Shown here in pieces: positions 9,415-17,167 of a stretch of DNA of 36,147 nt; within the stretch, counting starts at the first letter, position 1, and each line of letters opens with the position of its first letter. The translations under genes were made by a program, and so were the position numbers. This stretch comes from Oscillospiraceae bacterium. GTDB taxonomy: Bacteria > Bacillota > Clostridia > Oscillospirales > Oscillospiraceae. The notes below the pieces were generated by a model. The model had not been told where the DNA came from, did not search any database, and worked only from the letters and a program-made list of their open reading frames with translations. The stretch lies in contig JARIAU010000049.1 in NCBI GenBank assembly GCA_029257695.1, positions 1-36,147 on the forward strand, read 5' to 3'.

Positions 9415-10137
9415 ATGGCAAGAATGGATGGCCGAGCCAACGATGAGCTGCGCCCGGTCGTAATTACGCCCGATGTCAATGGATTTGCGGAAGGCAGTGT
9501 GCTGATCCGGTGCGGTCAGACGCAGGTGATGGTCACCGCCTCTGTGGAGGACTGCGTGCCACCGTTTGTTCCGGAAGGACAGGGCTGGATCACGGCAGAG
9601 TATAATATGCTGCCTCGTGCCAACCGTACCCGCTCTCGTCGTGACATTTCCAAGTTGAAATTGAATGGACGCAGTGCGGAAATTCAGCGCTTGATCGGCC
9701 GTTCGCTCCGAGCCGCAGTGGATATGAAGAAGCTGGGGCCCCATATGATTACTGTGGACTGTGATGTACTTCAGGCAGACGGTGGAACCCGAACGGCATC
9801 CATTACCGGCGGTTTTGTGGCACTGGCACTGGCAGTGAAAAAGCTGATGGCGGAAGGTGCGGTGACAGAAAATCCGATTCTGCACACGGTGGCGGCGATT
9901 TCTGCCGGTATTGTGAACGACGAACCGATGCTGGATCTCCAATATTATGAAGATTCGTCTGCGCAGGTGGATTTCAACTGTGTAATGACGGAAACAGGGG
10001 AACTGATCGAAATTCAGGGCACTGGCGAGGGTCGTTCGTTCACTTTGGAAGAGCAGGCGGAGTTGATTCGACTGTGCAGCAAGGGCATTCGGGAATTGAA
10101 TGCCCTTCAGCAGAAAGTGGTAGGTGATTTGCGGTGA
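9415..10137 (+). CDS. rph: Ribonuclease PH
   Basis: Phosphate-dependent 3'-to-5' exoribonuclease that trims tRNA 3' ends. The full-length 240-residue product begins RMDGRANDELRPV and has the RNase PH core: EYNMLPRANRTRSRRD near residue 62, IQRLIGRSLRAAVD, DCDVLQADGGTRTASITG, and EIQGTGEGRSFT near the C terminus. The SD GGAGG precedes the ATG by 8 bases. Its GTGA end overlaps the GTG start of rdgB by 4 bases, a pairing common in bacteria (rph-rdgB). Confidence 0.97.
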   Translation: MARMDGRANDELRPVVITPDVNGFAEGSVLIRCGQTQVMVTASVEDCVPPFVPEGQGWITAEYNMLPRANRTRSRRDISKLKLNGRSAEIQRLIGRSLRAAVDMKKLGPHMITVDCDVLQADGGTRTASITGGFVALALAVKKLMAEGAVTENPILHTVAAISAGIVNDEPMLDLQYYEDSSAQVDFNCVMTETGELIEIQGTGEGRSFTLEEQAELIRLCSKGIRELNALQQKVVGDLR

Positions 10138-10751
10138 AAGCGGTTTTGGCAAGCCATAATCCGGGAAAGCTGAAGGAAATGCAGCTTTGGCTGGAGCCTT
10201 TGGGAATTGAATTGGTGCTGGAAAGCGATTTGGGCATTGATATCGAGGTGGAGGAGATCGGCCGCACCTTTGAAGAGAACTCTCTGCTGAAGGCAGCAAC
10301 CGTAGCCCGTGCCACCAAGATGATGGCCATTGCGGATGATTCCGGCCTCTGCGTGGAGGCACTCAATGGCGAGCCCGGCATCCGAACTGCCCGATACGGC
10401 GGCGAGGGATTGACTGATCGGGACCGCTATGAGCGGTTGCTGGAGAATATGAAAGAAGAGAGCAACCGCAATGCAAAATTTGTGAGCGTGGTGACCTGCG
10501 TGTTCCCGAATGCAGACATTGTGTCTGCACGCGGAGAATTGCACGGAGCCATTGGGTATAATCCCATTGGAACCGGCGGGTTTGGATATGATCCGGTGTT
10601 TATTGTAACCAATATGCGAAAGACATTGGCTCAGATGACCATGAAGGAACGGCAGAGCTGTTCCCATCGGGCTGCTGCCATCCGTTCGTTGGCAGTTAAG
10701 CTGGAAGAATATAAGAAACAGAAAAAACAGGAGGGCATGGAATGGAATTGA
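10134..10751 (+). CDS. rdgB: XTP/dITP diphosphatase (RdgB/HAM1)
   Basis: Hydrolyses the non-canonical purine nucleotides dITP, XTP and ITP to monophosphates, keeping them out of DNA and RNA. The 205 residues contain SHNPGKLKEM at 7-16, the metal-binding ADDSGLCVEALNGEPG near 66, GTGGFGYDPVF and SHRAAA near the C terminus. The GTG start overlaps the rph stop, so translational coupling is likely. The 3' end overlaps yhbY by 10 bases. Confidence 0.96.
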   Translation: MKAVLASHNPGKLKEMQLWLEPLGIELVLESDLGIDIEVEEIGRTFEENSLLKAATVARATKMMAIADDSGLCVEALNGEPGIRTARYGGEGLTDRDRYERLLENMKEESNRNAKFVSVVTCVFPNADIVSARGELHGAIGYNPIGTGGFGYDPVFIVTNMRKTLAQMTMKERQSCSHRAAAIRSLAVKLEEYKKQKKQEGMEWN

Positions 10752-11050
10752 CCAGCAAGCAGAGAGCGCAGCTCAGAAGCCTTGCCAATGGCATTGACAC
10801 CATTGTAATCGTAGGTAAGGACGGTGTCAGTGAGAATCTGATCACCCAGGTGAACGATGCGCTGGAAAGCCGGGAACTGGTGAAGGGCAAGGTTTTGGAA
10901 ACCTGCGAGTACACCCCCAGAGAGATTTGCGATCAGTTGAGCAAGCTGACCCGCAGCGAGCAGGTCCAGGTGATCGGCTCCAAGTTTGTGCTGTATCGTC
11001 AGTCTCATAGAAAAGATAAGAAAGACAAGATCGTTTTGGTCAGAAAGTGA
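10742..11050 (+). CDS. yhbY: YhbY-family ribosome-associated RNA-binding protein (CRM domain)
   Basis: Small single-domain CRM protein of 102 residues, associated with the maturing large ribosomal subunit in characterised bacteria. It begins LTSKQRAQLRSLANG and carries the CRM GxxG-like loop in IVGKDGVSENLI, followed by ELVKGKVLE and the TRSEQVQVIGSKFVLYR C-terminal strand. GGAGGG 6 bases upstream supports the start, which lies inside the end of rdgB. It leads directly into the nadD fusion gene 10 bases later. Confidence 0.93.
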   Translation: MELTSKQRAQLRSLANGIDTIVIVGKDGVSENLITQVNDALESRELVKGKVLETCEYTPREICDQLSKLTRSEQVQVIGSKFVLYRQSHRKDKKDKIVLVRK

Positions 11051-11060
11051 TGTGTGACCT

Positions 11061-12266
11061 ATGCGGATTGGAATTTACGGTGGAACCTTTGACCCCATTC
11101 ATCGGGGACATATGGCAGCGGCAAAGGCGGCGGCACAGCGACTTGCGCTGGAGCGCCTGTTGCTGATTCCTGCCGGCGTTCCTCCCCACAAAGCGCTTTC
11201 CAATGCCAGTGCGGAAGGAATGCACCGATTGGAAATGACCCGATTGGCAGCAGATCGGTTGGATCTTTCGATTCCGGTGGATGTGTTGGACATTGAGCTT
11301 CGCCGGGAAGGAAAGAGTTATACCTGTGAAACCCTGCGCACCTTACACGAGCAATTTCCGGGGGACGAACTGTGGCTACTGATGGGAACGGATATGTTTC
11401 TGACCCTGCACCAGTGGCGCTGTCCGGAAGAAATCTTGTCCTTGGCGAGGGTCTGTGCCTTTGGTCGAAGCACGGAAGATGTGAAGGAGCTGTTCCCGAA
11501 GCAAAAGCAGTATCTGGAAGAAACTTACGGAGCCACTGTGGTTGCAATGGAACTGAATCCCCCCGTGGAAGTATCCTCCACAGAGATCCGTGCTGCATTG
11601 TCGGAAGGGAAGCGCCCTGTGGAGTTGGATGAATCCATCTATGGCTATATTCTGCGCTTTGGTTTGTATGGAACCAACAAGGATTTGAAACACCTTAGCT
11701 GGGAAGATCTGCGGGCCTGCTCCTACTCCATGATCCGTGCTAAGCGGATTCCACATGTCCGTGGATGCGAGGAAGAGGCGGTGCGCTTGGCCGGAATCTG
11801 GGGCGTGGATCCGGATTTGGCTCGGGCAGCGGCGATTCTCCATGACTGCACCAAATATTGGACCATGGAGGAGCATAAGGCATTGTGCGAAACCTATGGG
11901 ATTGTGCTTGACGATTTGGAACAATCTGCTGTAAAATTACTCCATTCCAAAACCGGCGCCTGCATTGCATATGCGGTGTTCGGTATGCCGGACTCGGTGT
12001 GCAGAGCCATTTATTGGCATACCACCGGAAAGGCGGATATGACAACACTAGAAAAGATCCTGTATATTGCCGATTATATGGAGCCAAACCGCAACTTCAG
12101 CGGAGTGGAGCGGCTGCGTGCGCTGGTCTATACGGACCTGGATGCTGCGTGTCTGCTGGGGCTTGAGATGAGCATTGAGGATCTGGAGCGCCGGGGAAAT
12201 CCGGTGCATCAAAATACCCGGGAAGCGAGAGACTTCCTCAGAAAGGAGCAAAACAATGGCTGTTGA
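11061..12266 (+). CDS. nadD: Fused NadD (nicotinate-nucleotide adenylyltransferase) - YqeK (HD-domain Ap4A hydrolase)
   Basis: A 401-residue bifunctional protein. Residues 1 to about 195 are NadD, which converts nicotinate mononucleotide and ATP to deamido-NAD. It has GGTFDPIHRGHM at 8-19 and SSTEIR at 172-177. Residues about 205-395 are YqeK, an HD-superfamily phosphohydrolase that cleaves diadenosine tetraphosphate symmetrically in characterised homologues. Its metal residues are visible: RIPHV, ILHD (H261, D262), LLHSKTG, and YWHTTGKADMTTLEKILYIADYMEP. In B. subtilis these are adjacent separate genes; here there is no stop between them. The gene overlaps rsfS by 11 bases, and nadD-yqeK-rsfS is the standard Firmicutes order. 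Confidence 0.95.
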   Translation: MRIGIYGGTFDPIHRGHMAAAKAAAQRLALERLLLIPAGVPPHKALSNASAEGMHRLEMTRLAADRLDLSIPVDVLDIELRREGKSYTCETLRTLHEQFPGDELWLLMGTDMFLTLHQWRCPEEILSLARVCAFGRSTEDVKELFPKQKQYLEETYGATVVAMELNPPVEVSSTEIRAALSEGKRPVELDESIYGYILRFGLYGTNKDLKHLSWEDLRACSYSMIRAKRIPHVRGCEEEAVRLAGIWGVDPDLARAAAILHDCTKYWTMEEHKALCETYGIVLDDLEQSAVKLLHSKTGACIAYAVFGMPDSVCRAIYWHTTGKADMTTLEKILYIADYMEPNRNFSGVERLRALVYTDLDAACLLGLEMSIEDLERRGNPVHQNTREARDFLRKEQNNGC

Positions 12267-12621
12267 ATCCATTGTCACTATGGAGGCCGCCGTCAAGGCG
12301 CTGGATCAGAAGAAAGGTAAGAACATTCGTGTGCTGCGCACCGGAGAACTGACGACTCTGGCAGACTACTTTGTGCTGTGCACCGCTGGTTCTACCACGC
12401 AGGTTAAGGCACTGTGTGACATCTGCGAGGAGGAAGTGGAGAAGGCCGGCGGCGAGCTGCATCACAGAGAGGGCTTCCGTGACGGAGGCTGGGTCCTGCT
12501 GGACTTTTCCGATGTTGTGGTGCATGTGTTCTTGGACGAAGAGCGTGACTTTTACGATTTGGAGCGCCTTTGGTCCGATGCAGAAGAGGTGGACATCTCT
12601 TCGTATCTGAGCGAGGATTAA
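12256..12621 (+). CDS. rsfS: Ribosome silencing factor RsfS
   Basis: Binds uL14 on the large subunit and blocks subunit joining when nutrients fall. The 121-residue product shows the Iojap/RsfS pattern: LTTLADYFVLCTAGSTTQ near residues 34-51, REGFRDGGWVLLDFSDVVVHVF and RDFYDLERLWSDA. ATG at 12256 is chosen because AAAGGAG lies 7 bases upstream and the protein then begins MAVESIVTMEAAVKAL, as expected; a longer in-frame start inside nadD-yqeK has no SD. It overlaps the previous gene by 11 bases. Confidence 0.95.
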   Translation: MAVESIVTMEAAVKALDQKKGKNIRVLRTGELTTLADYFVLCTAGSTTQVKALCDICEEEVEKAGGELHHREGFRDGGWVLLDFSDVVVHVFLDEERDFYDLERLWSDAEEVDISSYLSED

Positions 12622-12654
12622 AGCTCAAATTCGATTAGAAAGCGTGGATTTAAG

Positions 12655-15081
12655 TTGAAGTACGATTTTACTGCGATTGAGAAGAAATGGCAGCAGCGCT
12701 GGAAGGAACGCGATTGTTTCCGAGCTGTCACCGGTGACACCAGCCGCCCTAAGTGGTATGGTCTGGTGGAATTCCCCTATCCCTCCGGACAGGGGCTGCA
12801 TGTGGGCCATGCCCGTCCTTATACCGCAATGGATGTGATTGCCCGCAAAAAGCGCATGGATGGCTACAATGTGCTGTTCCCCATCGGCTATGACGCCTTT
12901 GGTTTGCCTACGGAGAACTACGCCATCAAGATGCATATTCATCCCTCTAAGGTCACGGCGGATAACATTGCCAATTTCCGCGCTCAACTGGAAATGCTGG
13001 GCTATTCCTTTGACTGGGATCGGGAGCTGGATACCACCGACTCCAATTATTACAAGTGGACGCAGTGGATTTTCCTGCAGCTGTTCAAAAAGGGACTGGC
13101 TTACAAGTCCAGTATGCCTGTAAACTGGTGCACATCCTGTAAGTGTGTGTTGGCCAATGAAGAGGTGGTCAATGGCGTTTGCGAGCGCTGCGGATCTCCG
13201 GTTGTCCGCAAGGAGAAGAGCCAGTGGATGCTGAAGATCACCGAGTATGCACAGAAACTGATTGATGGTCTGGATACCGTTGATTTCCTTCCCCGTGTCA
13301 TTACACAGCAGAAGAACTGGATCGGCCGTTCCACCGGCGCTGAGGTGAACTTTGCCACCACCGAGGGTGATGTGCTGACGGTGTATACCACTCGCTGCGA
13401 CACCCTGTTTGGTGCAACCTATATGGTCATTGCCCCCGAGCATGAGGTGGTGACAAAGTGGAGCGACAAGCTGGAAAATCTGGATGAGGTGCAGGCCTAT
13501 GTCCGAGCCGCAGCGGCGAAGTCTGACTTTGAGCGCACGGAACTGGCCAAAGAAAAGACCGGTGTGGAGCTGAAGGGAGTCCGAGCCATCAACCCCATCA
13601 ATGGGAAGGAAATTCCCATCTTTATTTCCGACTATGTGCTGGCCACCTACGGCACGGGTGCTATTATGGCCGTCCCGGCCCATGACTCCCGTGACTGGGA
13701 CTTTGCGAAGGCATTCCAGCTGCCCATCGTGCAGGTGGTGGCCAAGGATGGCGAAGAAGTGGATGTGGAACAGGCTGCCTTTACTGATGTGGCAACCGGC
13801 GTGATGGTGAATTCCGGGTTCCTGACCGGCATGAGCGTTGCCGATGCCCAGCAGGCTATGATCGAGCATCTGGAGAAGGAAGGGATCGGCCACGCCAAGG
13901 TGAACTTCAAGCTGCGTGACTGGGTGTTCTCCCGTCAGCGTTACTGGGGTGAGCCCATTCCGATTGTCAAGTGCCCGAAGTGCGGATATGTGCCGCTGCC
14001 GGAGGATCAGCTGCCTCTGGTGCTGCCCGAGGTGGACAGCTATGAGACCACGGATGACGGTGAGTCCCCCTTGAGTGCCATCCGTGACTGGGTGGAGACG
14101 ACCTGTCCCTGCTGCGGCGGCAAGGCCGAGCGTGAAACCGACACGATGCCGCAGTGGGCCGGTTCCTCTTGGTACTTCCTGCGTTATATGGACCCCAAGA
14201 ATCCGGATGCGCTGGCCTCCAAGGAGGCATTGGATTACTGGGGACAGGTGGATTGGTACAATGGAGGCATGGAGCATACCACCCTGCATCTGCTGTACAG
14301 CCGGTTCTGGAACCATTTCCTCTATGACATTGGGGTTGTACCCAATGCAGAGCCTTACCACAAGCGGACCAGCCACGGCATGATCTTGGGTGAGGGTGGC
14401 GAAAAGATGTCCAAGTCCAGAGGCAATGTGGTCAACCCCAATGACATTGTGGCCGAGTATGGTGCAGATACCATGCGGACCTACATTATGTTCATCGGTG
14501 ACTTTGCCAAGGCGGCAGCTTGGTCCTCCAAGGCCGTGGCCGGCTGCAAGCGCTTCCTGGACCGTGTCTGGAACCTGCAGGAGATGGCTGGCGACAGCAT
14601 GGAGTATTCCGAAGCCAATGTGGCCGAGATCCACAAGGCCATCCGCAAGGTCAATGATGACATCGAGGCGATGAAGTTCAATACCGCCATTGCAACGCTG
14701 ATGAGTCTGGTCAATGGCTTCTATGCCAACGGCCTGACCAAGGGGGATTTGAAGGCGCTGGTTTTGATGCTGTCTCCTGTGGCTCCCCATATGTGTGAGG
14801 AGATCTGGTCCAATCTGGGCTGCGATGGTCTCGTTTGCGAGCAGAAGTGGCCGGAGTATGACGAGAGCAAGACCGTAGCCGCCACCACGAATTTGGCGGT
14901 GCAAATCGGCGGTAAGATGCGTGGCAATATTCAGGTGCCCACCGATGCGGAACAGGACACTGTGGTGGAAATCGCTTTGGCAGATCCGAAAATTGCCAAA
15001 TACGCCGAGGGCATGGAAATTGTGAAGGTCATTCTGGTCAAGAACCGTCTGGTCAACCTCATTTTGAAACCCAAAGCATAA
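12655..15081 (+). CDS. leuS: Leucyl-tRNA synthetase
   Basis: Class I synthetase that charges tRNA-Leu, with an editing domain that removes mischarged amino acids. The 808-residue length is normal. The HIGH motif HVGH is at 49-52, zinc-binding Cys pairs occur near 155-180 (CTSCKCV, CERCG) and 440-485, and the CP1 editing domain contains [14 protein letters not shown] and [20 protein letters not shown] is at 584-588. The start is a TTG at 12655, giving the typical [14 protein letters not shown] terminus, but the SD is weak. It lies 33 bases after rsfS, with no room for a T-box leader, so it is presumably transcribed from the smc operon. Confidence 0.97.
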   Translation: MKYDFTAIEKKWQQRWKERDCFRAVTGDTSRPKWYGLVEFPYPSGQGLHVGHARPYTAMDVIARKKRMDGYNVLFPIGYDAFGLPTENYAIKMHIHPSKVTADNIANFRAQLEMLGYSFDWDRELDTTDSNYYKWTQWIFLQLFKKGLAYKSSMPVNWCTSCKCVLANEEVVNGVCERCGSPVVRKEKSQWMLKITEYAQKLIDGLDTVDFLPRVITQQKNWIGRSTGAEVNFATTEGDVLTVYTTRCDTLFGATYMVIAPEHEVVTKWSDKLENLDEVQAYVRAAAAKSDFERTELAKEKTGVELKGVRAINPINGKEIPIFISDYVLATYGTGAIMAVPAHDSRDWDFAKAFQLPIVQVVAKDGEEVDVEQAAFTDVATGVMVNSGFLTGMSVADAQQAMIEHLEKEGIGHAKVNFKLRDWVFSRQRYWGEPIPIVKCPKCGYVPLPEDQLPLVLPEVDSYETTDDGESPLSAIRDWVETTCPCCGGKAERETDTMPQWAGSSWYFLRYMDPKNPDALASKEALDYWGQVDWYNGGMEHTTLHLLYSRFWNHFLYDIGVVPNAEPYHKRTSHGMILGEGGEKMSKSRGNVVNPNDIVAEYGADTMRTYIMFIGDFAKAAAWSSKAVAGCKRFLDRVWNLQEMAGDSMEYSEANVAEIHKAIRKVNDDIEAMKFNTAIATLMSLVNGFYANGLTKGDLKALVLMLSPVAPHMCEEIWSNLGCDGLVCEQKWPEYDESKTVAATTNLAVQIGGKMRGNIQVPTDAEQDTVVEIALADPKIAKYAEGMEIVKVILVKNRLVNLILKPKA

Positions 15082-15108
15082 AAAAGTTCCAATCGGAGAA
15101 AGTTTCTA

Positions 15109-15137
15109 TTGACAGAATGCATTGAACAGCGTACAAT
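15109..15137 (+). promoter_or_regulatory. Sigma-A promoter of rpsU
   Basis: TTGACA (15109-15114), a 17-base spacer and TACAAT (15132-15137), with a leader of about 70 bases before rpsU. Confidence 0.85.
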
Positions 15138-15166
15138 AGTCAGGTAAGGCTATAAATGCCTGTTCG

Positions 15167-15208
15167 TGCCCTGTTGAATATAACTCCCTGGGCATTTTGG
15201 AGGGAGGG
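15167..15208 (+). promoter_or_regulatory. Possible SD-masking structure in the rpsU leader
   Basis: Two short pairings exclude each other. TGCCC (15167-15171) can pair with GGGCA (15190-15194). CTCCC (15184-15188) can pair with GGGAG (15202-15206), which is the rpsU Shine-Dalgarno. Each pairing puts a partner of the other in its loop, so the leader could switch SD access. Seen in sequence; regulation is inferred. Confidence 0.35.
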
Positions 15209-15215
15209 AAATTAG

Positions 15216-15398
15216 ATGTCTGAAGTCCGCGTTAGAGAAAATGAGTCTCTGGACAGCGCCCTGAAGCGCTTCAAGCGCAGCTGCGCCAAGTCCGGTGTTC
15301 TGGCCGAAGTTCGTCGCCGTGAGCACTACGAGAGCCCCAGCGTCAAGCGTCGCAAGAAGTCTGAGGCTGCCCGTAAGAATCGCAAGAAGTTCTATTGA
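15216..15398 (+). CDS. rpsU: 30S ribosomal protein bS21
   Basis: Small basic protein of the 30S subunit near the anti-SD region of 16S rRNA. The 60 residues match S21: [19 protein letters not shown], then [21 protein letters not shown] strong GGGAGGG SD precedes the ATG by 7 bases. It has its own promoter and a perfect intrinsic terminator, so it is a monocistronic unit at the end of the smc-leuS operon. Confidence 0.98.
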   Translation: MSEVRVRENESLDSALKRFKRSCAKSGVLAEVRRREHYESPSVKRRKKSEAARKNRKKFY

Positions 15399-15411
15399 TC
15401 GTTTTGATCAG

Positions 15412-15442
15412 AAACGCCCCCTGCTTGATGCAGGGGGCGTTT
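15412..15442 (+). terminator. Intrinsic terminator of rpsU
   Basis: AAACGCCCCCTGC (15412-15424) and GCAGGGGGCGTTT (15430-15442) form a perfect 13-bp stem with loop TTGAT, followed by AGTTTTGCTT. Confidence 0.9.
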
Positions 15443-15574
15443 AGTTTTGCTTAGTAGGGAAGAGACATGCATCGTCAAGTGTGTTTGACCGAGAAAACAT
15501 TCGTGTCTATGAGTGCTCGTAATAATATGCAGTGTCGATGTGAGTTATGTTTGTGCGGTGTACAGCGAAACTGC

Positions 15575-15603
15575 TTGACAGAATGTGGGCGTAGTGATAT
15601 AGT
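15575..15603 (+). promoter_or_regulatory. Promoter of the MFS efflux attenuator unit
   Basis: TTGACA (15575-15580), a 17-base spacer and TATAGT (15598-15603). The transcript should start near 15610, 30 bases before the leader peptide. The stretch 15443-15574 before it holds no convincing gene. Confidence 0.85.
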
Positions 15604-15628
15604 ACAGTAAACTCAAAAGTGAAAGCGA

Positions 15629-15683
15629 GGTGGACAAAATGAAACAGTTTATTCTGATAAAATCAACCGTCATTTTGTCCGCT
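15629..15683 (+). promoter_or_regulatory. Leader hairpin A and antiterminator strand
   Basis: GGACAAAATG (15632-15641) and CATTTTGTCC (15671-15680) form a perfect 10-bp stem, extendable to 13 bp with G-U pairs. It encloses the leader ATG and overlaps its SD. The 29-base loop contains TCTGATAAAATCA (15653-15665), the exact reverse complement of the terminator segment 15724-15736. Hairpin A therefore cages the antiterminator strand. A ribosome held on the last leader codons would open the 3' arm and free it. Confidence 0.72.
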
Positions 15684-15689
15684 GATTGA
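15639..15689 (+). CDS. 16-residue leader peptide of the MFS efflux gene
   Basis: A short ORF encoding MKQFILIKSTVILSAD lies between the promoter and the terminator. The SD GAGGTGG (15627-15633) is 5 bases before the ATG. The peptide is hydrophobic with a Ser-Thr-Val centre; STV also occurs in the ErmC and ErmB leader peptides known from the literature, which may be coincidence. Its start codon lies in the 5' arm of a perfect inverted repeat. Codons 5-9 contain the 13-base antiterminator strand. The position, SD and overlap with mutually exclusive RNA structures suggest a ribosome-stalling sensor. It is too short for homology, so the call rests on architecture. Confidence 0.72.
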   Translation: MKQFILIKSTVILSAD

Positions 15690-15717
15690 GTAGCCTTTCT
15701 CATATGGATGGAAATGC

Positions 15718-15746
15718 CGCCTCTGATTTTATCAGAGGCGTTTTTT
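15718..15746 (+). terminator. Conditional intrinsic terminator (attenuator) before the MFS gene
   Basis: CGCCTCTGAT (15718-15727) and ATCAGAGGCG (15731-15740) form a perfect 10-bp stem with loop TTT, followed by six Ts. It lies 30 bases before the MFS start codon, so it must be read through for expression. Segment 15724-15736 can pair instead with 15653-15665 (13 bp). Confidence 0.88.
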
Positions 15747-15775
15747 ATTCTTTATTTTGAGAAAGAGGTAGTTGA

Positions 15776-17050
15776 ATGAAAGAAAATGTGTATATTCATT
15801 TGTTAAAACACCGTGATTTTATGTCCTTTTGGGGTTCGACGACATTACTGCGGTTTGCGTCCAATATTCTGCAATTTGCAGTAGCTATTTATGTTCTGGA
15901 TCTGACCGGATCGGCATTTGTTTATGCTACTGTGCTATCGATCATTATCGTTCCCCGCATTCTTTGTACTTCCGTTGCTGGTTATTTGGCGGATTTCAAG
16001 GACAGTATCAAAGTTTTGCGCTTGGGAACTTTTGGCATCAGCGTGTTGATGGCTTGTTTTTTCCTGATTCATGTGTTTGCTGTTCCGCTGACAGTGCCGA
16101 TGATATACGCTTTGGTCAGTGGTTTGGAGCTGTGCGAAACCTTTCTTGGACCTACGGAGGGAAAACTGTTGCTCCGTGTTGTTACGGAAGAAGAGATTGC
16201 ACCAGCAAGTAAACTTTCCTCCTTGGATGATGGAATCGTTGAAATTTTATCTCCGGTCATTGCTGCATTGATTTACGGTGCATTCGGACTGACCGGTGTG
16301 TTGGGAATTACATTTGCGCTGGAAGACATTGCGTTTGCTTTGTCCATACGGATTCATTGCAAAGAGAGGCGGGAACATGCTGAAACTATGCCAGAAGAGG
16401 TGCATTTGGTTAGAAAACTGGTGGAAGCTTATCAAGAAACCTTCAAAGGTCTGAACTCCCATCCCTATGTTATCGGAATCATTTTGTTTGCGCCGCTGTA
16501 TAATTTTTTTGTTGCACCACTCTTTTCGGTGACAGTACCCCATTATTTTCGTGTGACAATGCAGGCTGATGTAAAAATGTATGCTATGTTCAATATGGTG
16601 CTAGGCGTTGCGGGATTGATTGCACCGTTTTTGGCGATGTTTTTGATCCGTGATGAAGATGAGTGCAGAGCAAATCGAGGCGGAACTGTAATTTCTGCCA
16701 CCATTCTGCTGTGTCTGTGCGGAATTATGTATTTTGCGCCTAATATGATTTCTGCCGATGGGTCATTGTATACCCTGACCGGAACCATGGCATTTCTTGT
16801 GGCCGTTGTGACCATCATGAATATAGCAACATCAATCACGCTAAAAAAACGGGTTCCAGAGCAAATTATGGGGCGTGTCATTTCTATGATCCAGTTAAGT
16901 GCGACTCTCTCTTTGCCATTGGGGCAGCTGTTTTATGGTCTATGCGCCGATCAAATGCCAATCACAATTGCACTTTTGTGCTCTGTTGTTGGACTTGCGA
17001 TCACATTTGTAGTTATGACTCAGACATACCGAGCCATCAGAAAAATGTAA
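15776..17050 (+). CDS. MFS drug-efflux transporter, MefA-like
   Basis: A 424-residue integral membrane protein of the major facilitator superfamily, closest by pattern to the macrolide/multidrug efflux (MefA-like) branch. The N terminus FMSFWGSTTLLRFASNI leads into TM1 with AIYVLDLTGSA. A motif-A-like loop GYLADFKDSIKVLR follows TM2, and about 12 hydrophobic segments can be placed. The substrate is inferred, not shown. SD AGAGGT precedes the ATG. The gene reads AT-richer than the smc-leuS block, which suggests acquisition. It is expressed only if the upstream terminator is bypassed, the organisation of translation-inhibitor resistance genes under leader-peptide attenuation. A long hairpin follows it. 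Confidence 0.87.
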   Translation: MKENVYIHLLKHRDFMSFWGSTTLLRFASNILQFAVAIYVLDLTGSAFVYATVLSIIIVPRILCTSVAGYLADFKDSIKVLRLGTFGISVLMACFFLIHVFAVPLTVPMIYALVSGLELCETFLGPTEGKLLLRVVTEEEIAPASKLSSLDDGIVEILSPVIAALIYGAFGLTGVLGITFALEDIAFALSIRIHCKERREHAETMPEEVHLVRKLVEAYQETFKGLNSHPYVIGIILFAPLYNFFVAPLFSVTVPHYFRVTMQADVKMYAMFNMVLGVAGLIAPFLAMFLIRDEDECRANRGGTVISATILLCLCGIMYFAPNMISADGSLYTLTGTMAFLVAVVTIMNIATSITLKKRVPEQIMGRVISMIQLSATLSLPLGQLFYGLCADQMPITIALLCSVVGLAITFVVMTQTYRAIRKM

Positions 17051-17101
17051 ACAGGAGTTATCCTGCTTTGCTCGATGTGTGAAAGCTGAACGAGAGAATG
17101 C

Positions 17102-17138
17102 AAGAACCACCGCCCTCCGATGGAGAGCGGTGGTTCTT
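17102..17138. terminator. Bidirectional hairpin between the MFS gene and the GH18-like gene
   Basis: AAGAACCACCGC (17102-17113) and GCGGTGGTTCTT (17127-17138) form a perfect 12-bp stem, with an inner CTCC/GGAG extension. It lies between convergent genes; the T-runs are short on both sides. Confidence 0.75.
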
Positions 17139-17167
17139 TGTGATCGGAGTTCGTCACAGGGATAAAG

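Noticed and set aside
12622..12654. T-box leader for leuS
   Set aside because: Only 33 bases separate it from rsfS; no T-box elements are present.
15487..15515. TTGACC...TATGAG as an extra promoter before the MFS unit
   Set aside because: The -10 is poor, and a much better promoter lies downstream at 15575-15603.
15467..15610. 47-codon Cys-rich ORF upstream of the MFS leader
   Set aside because: It overlaps the whole promoter at 15575-15603, has a poor SD and low-complexity Cys codons; most likely chance.
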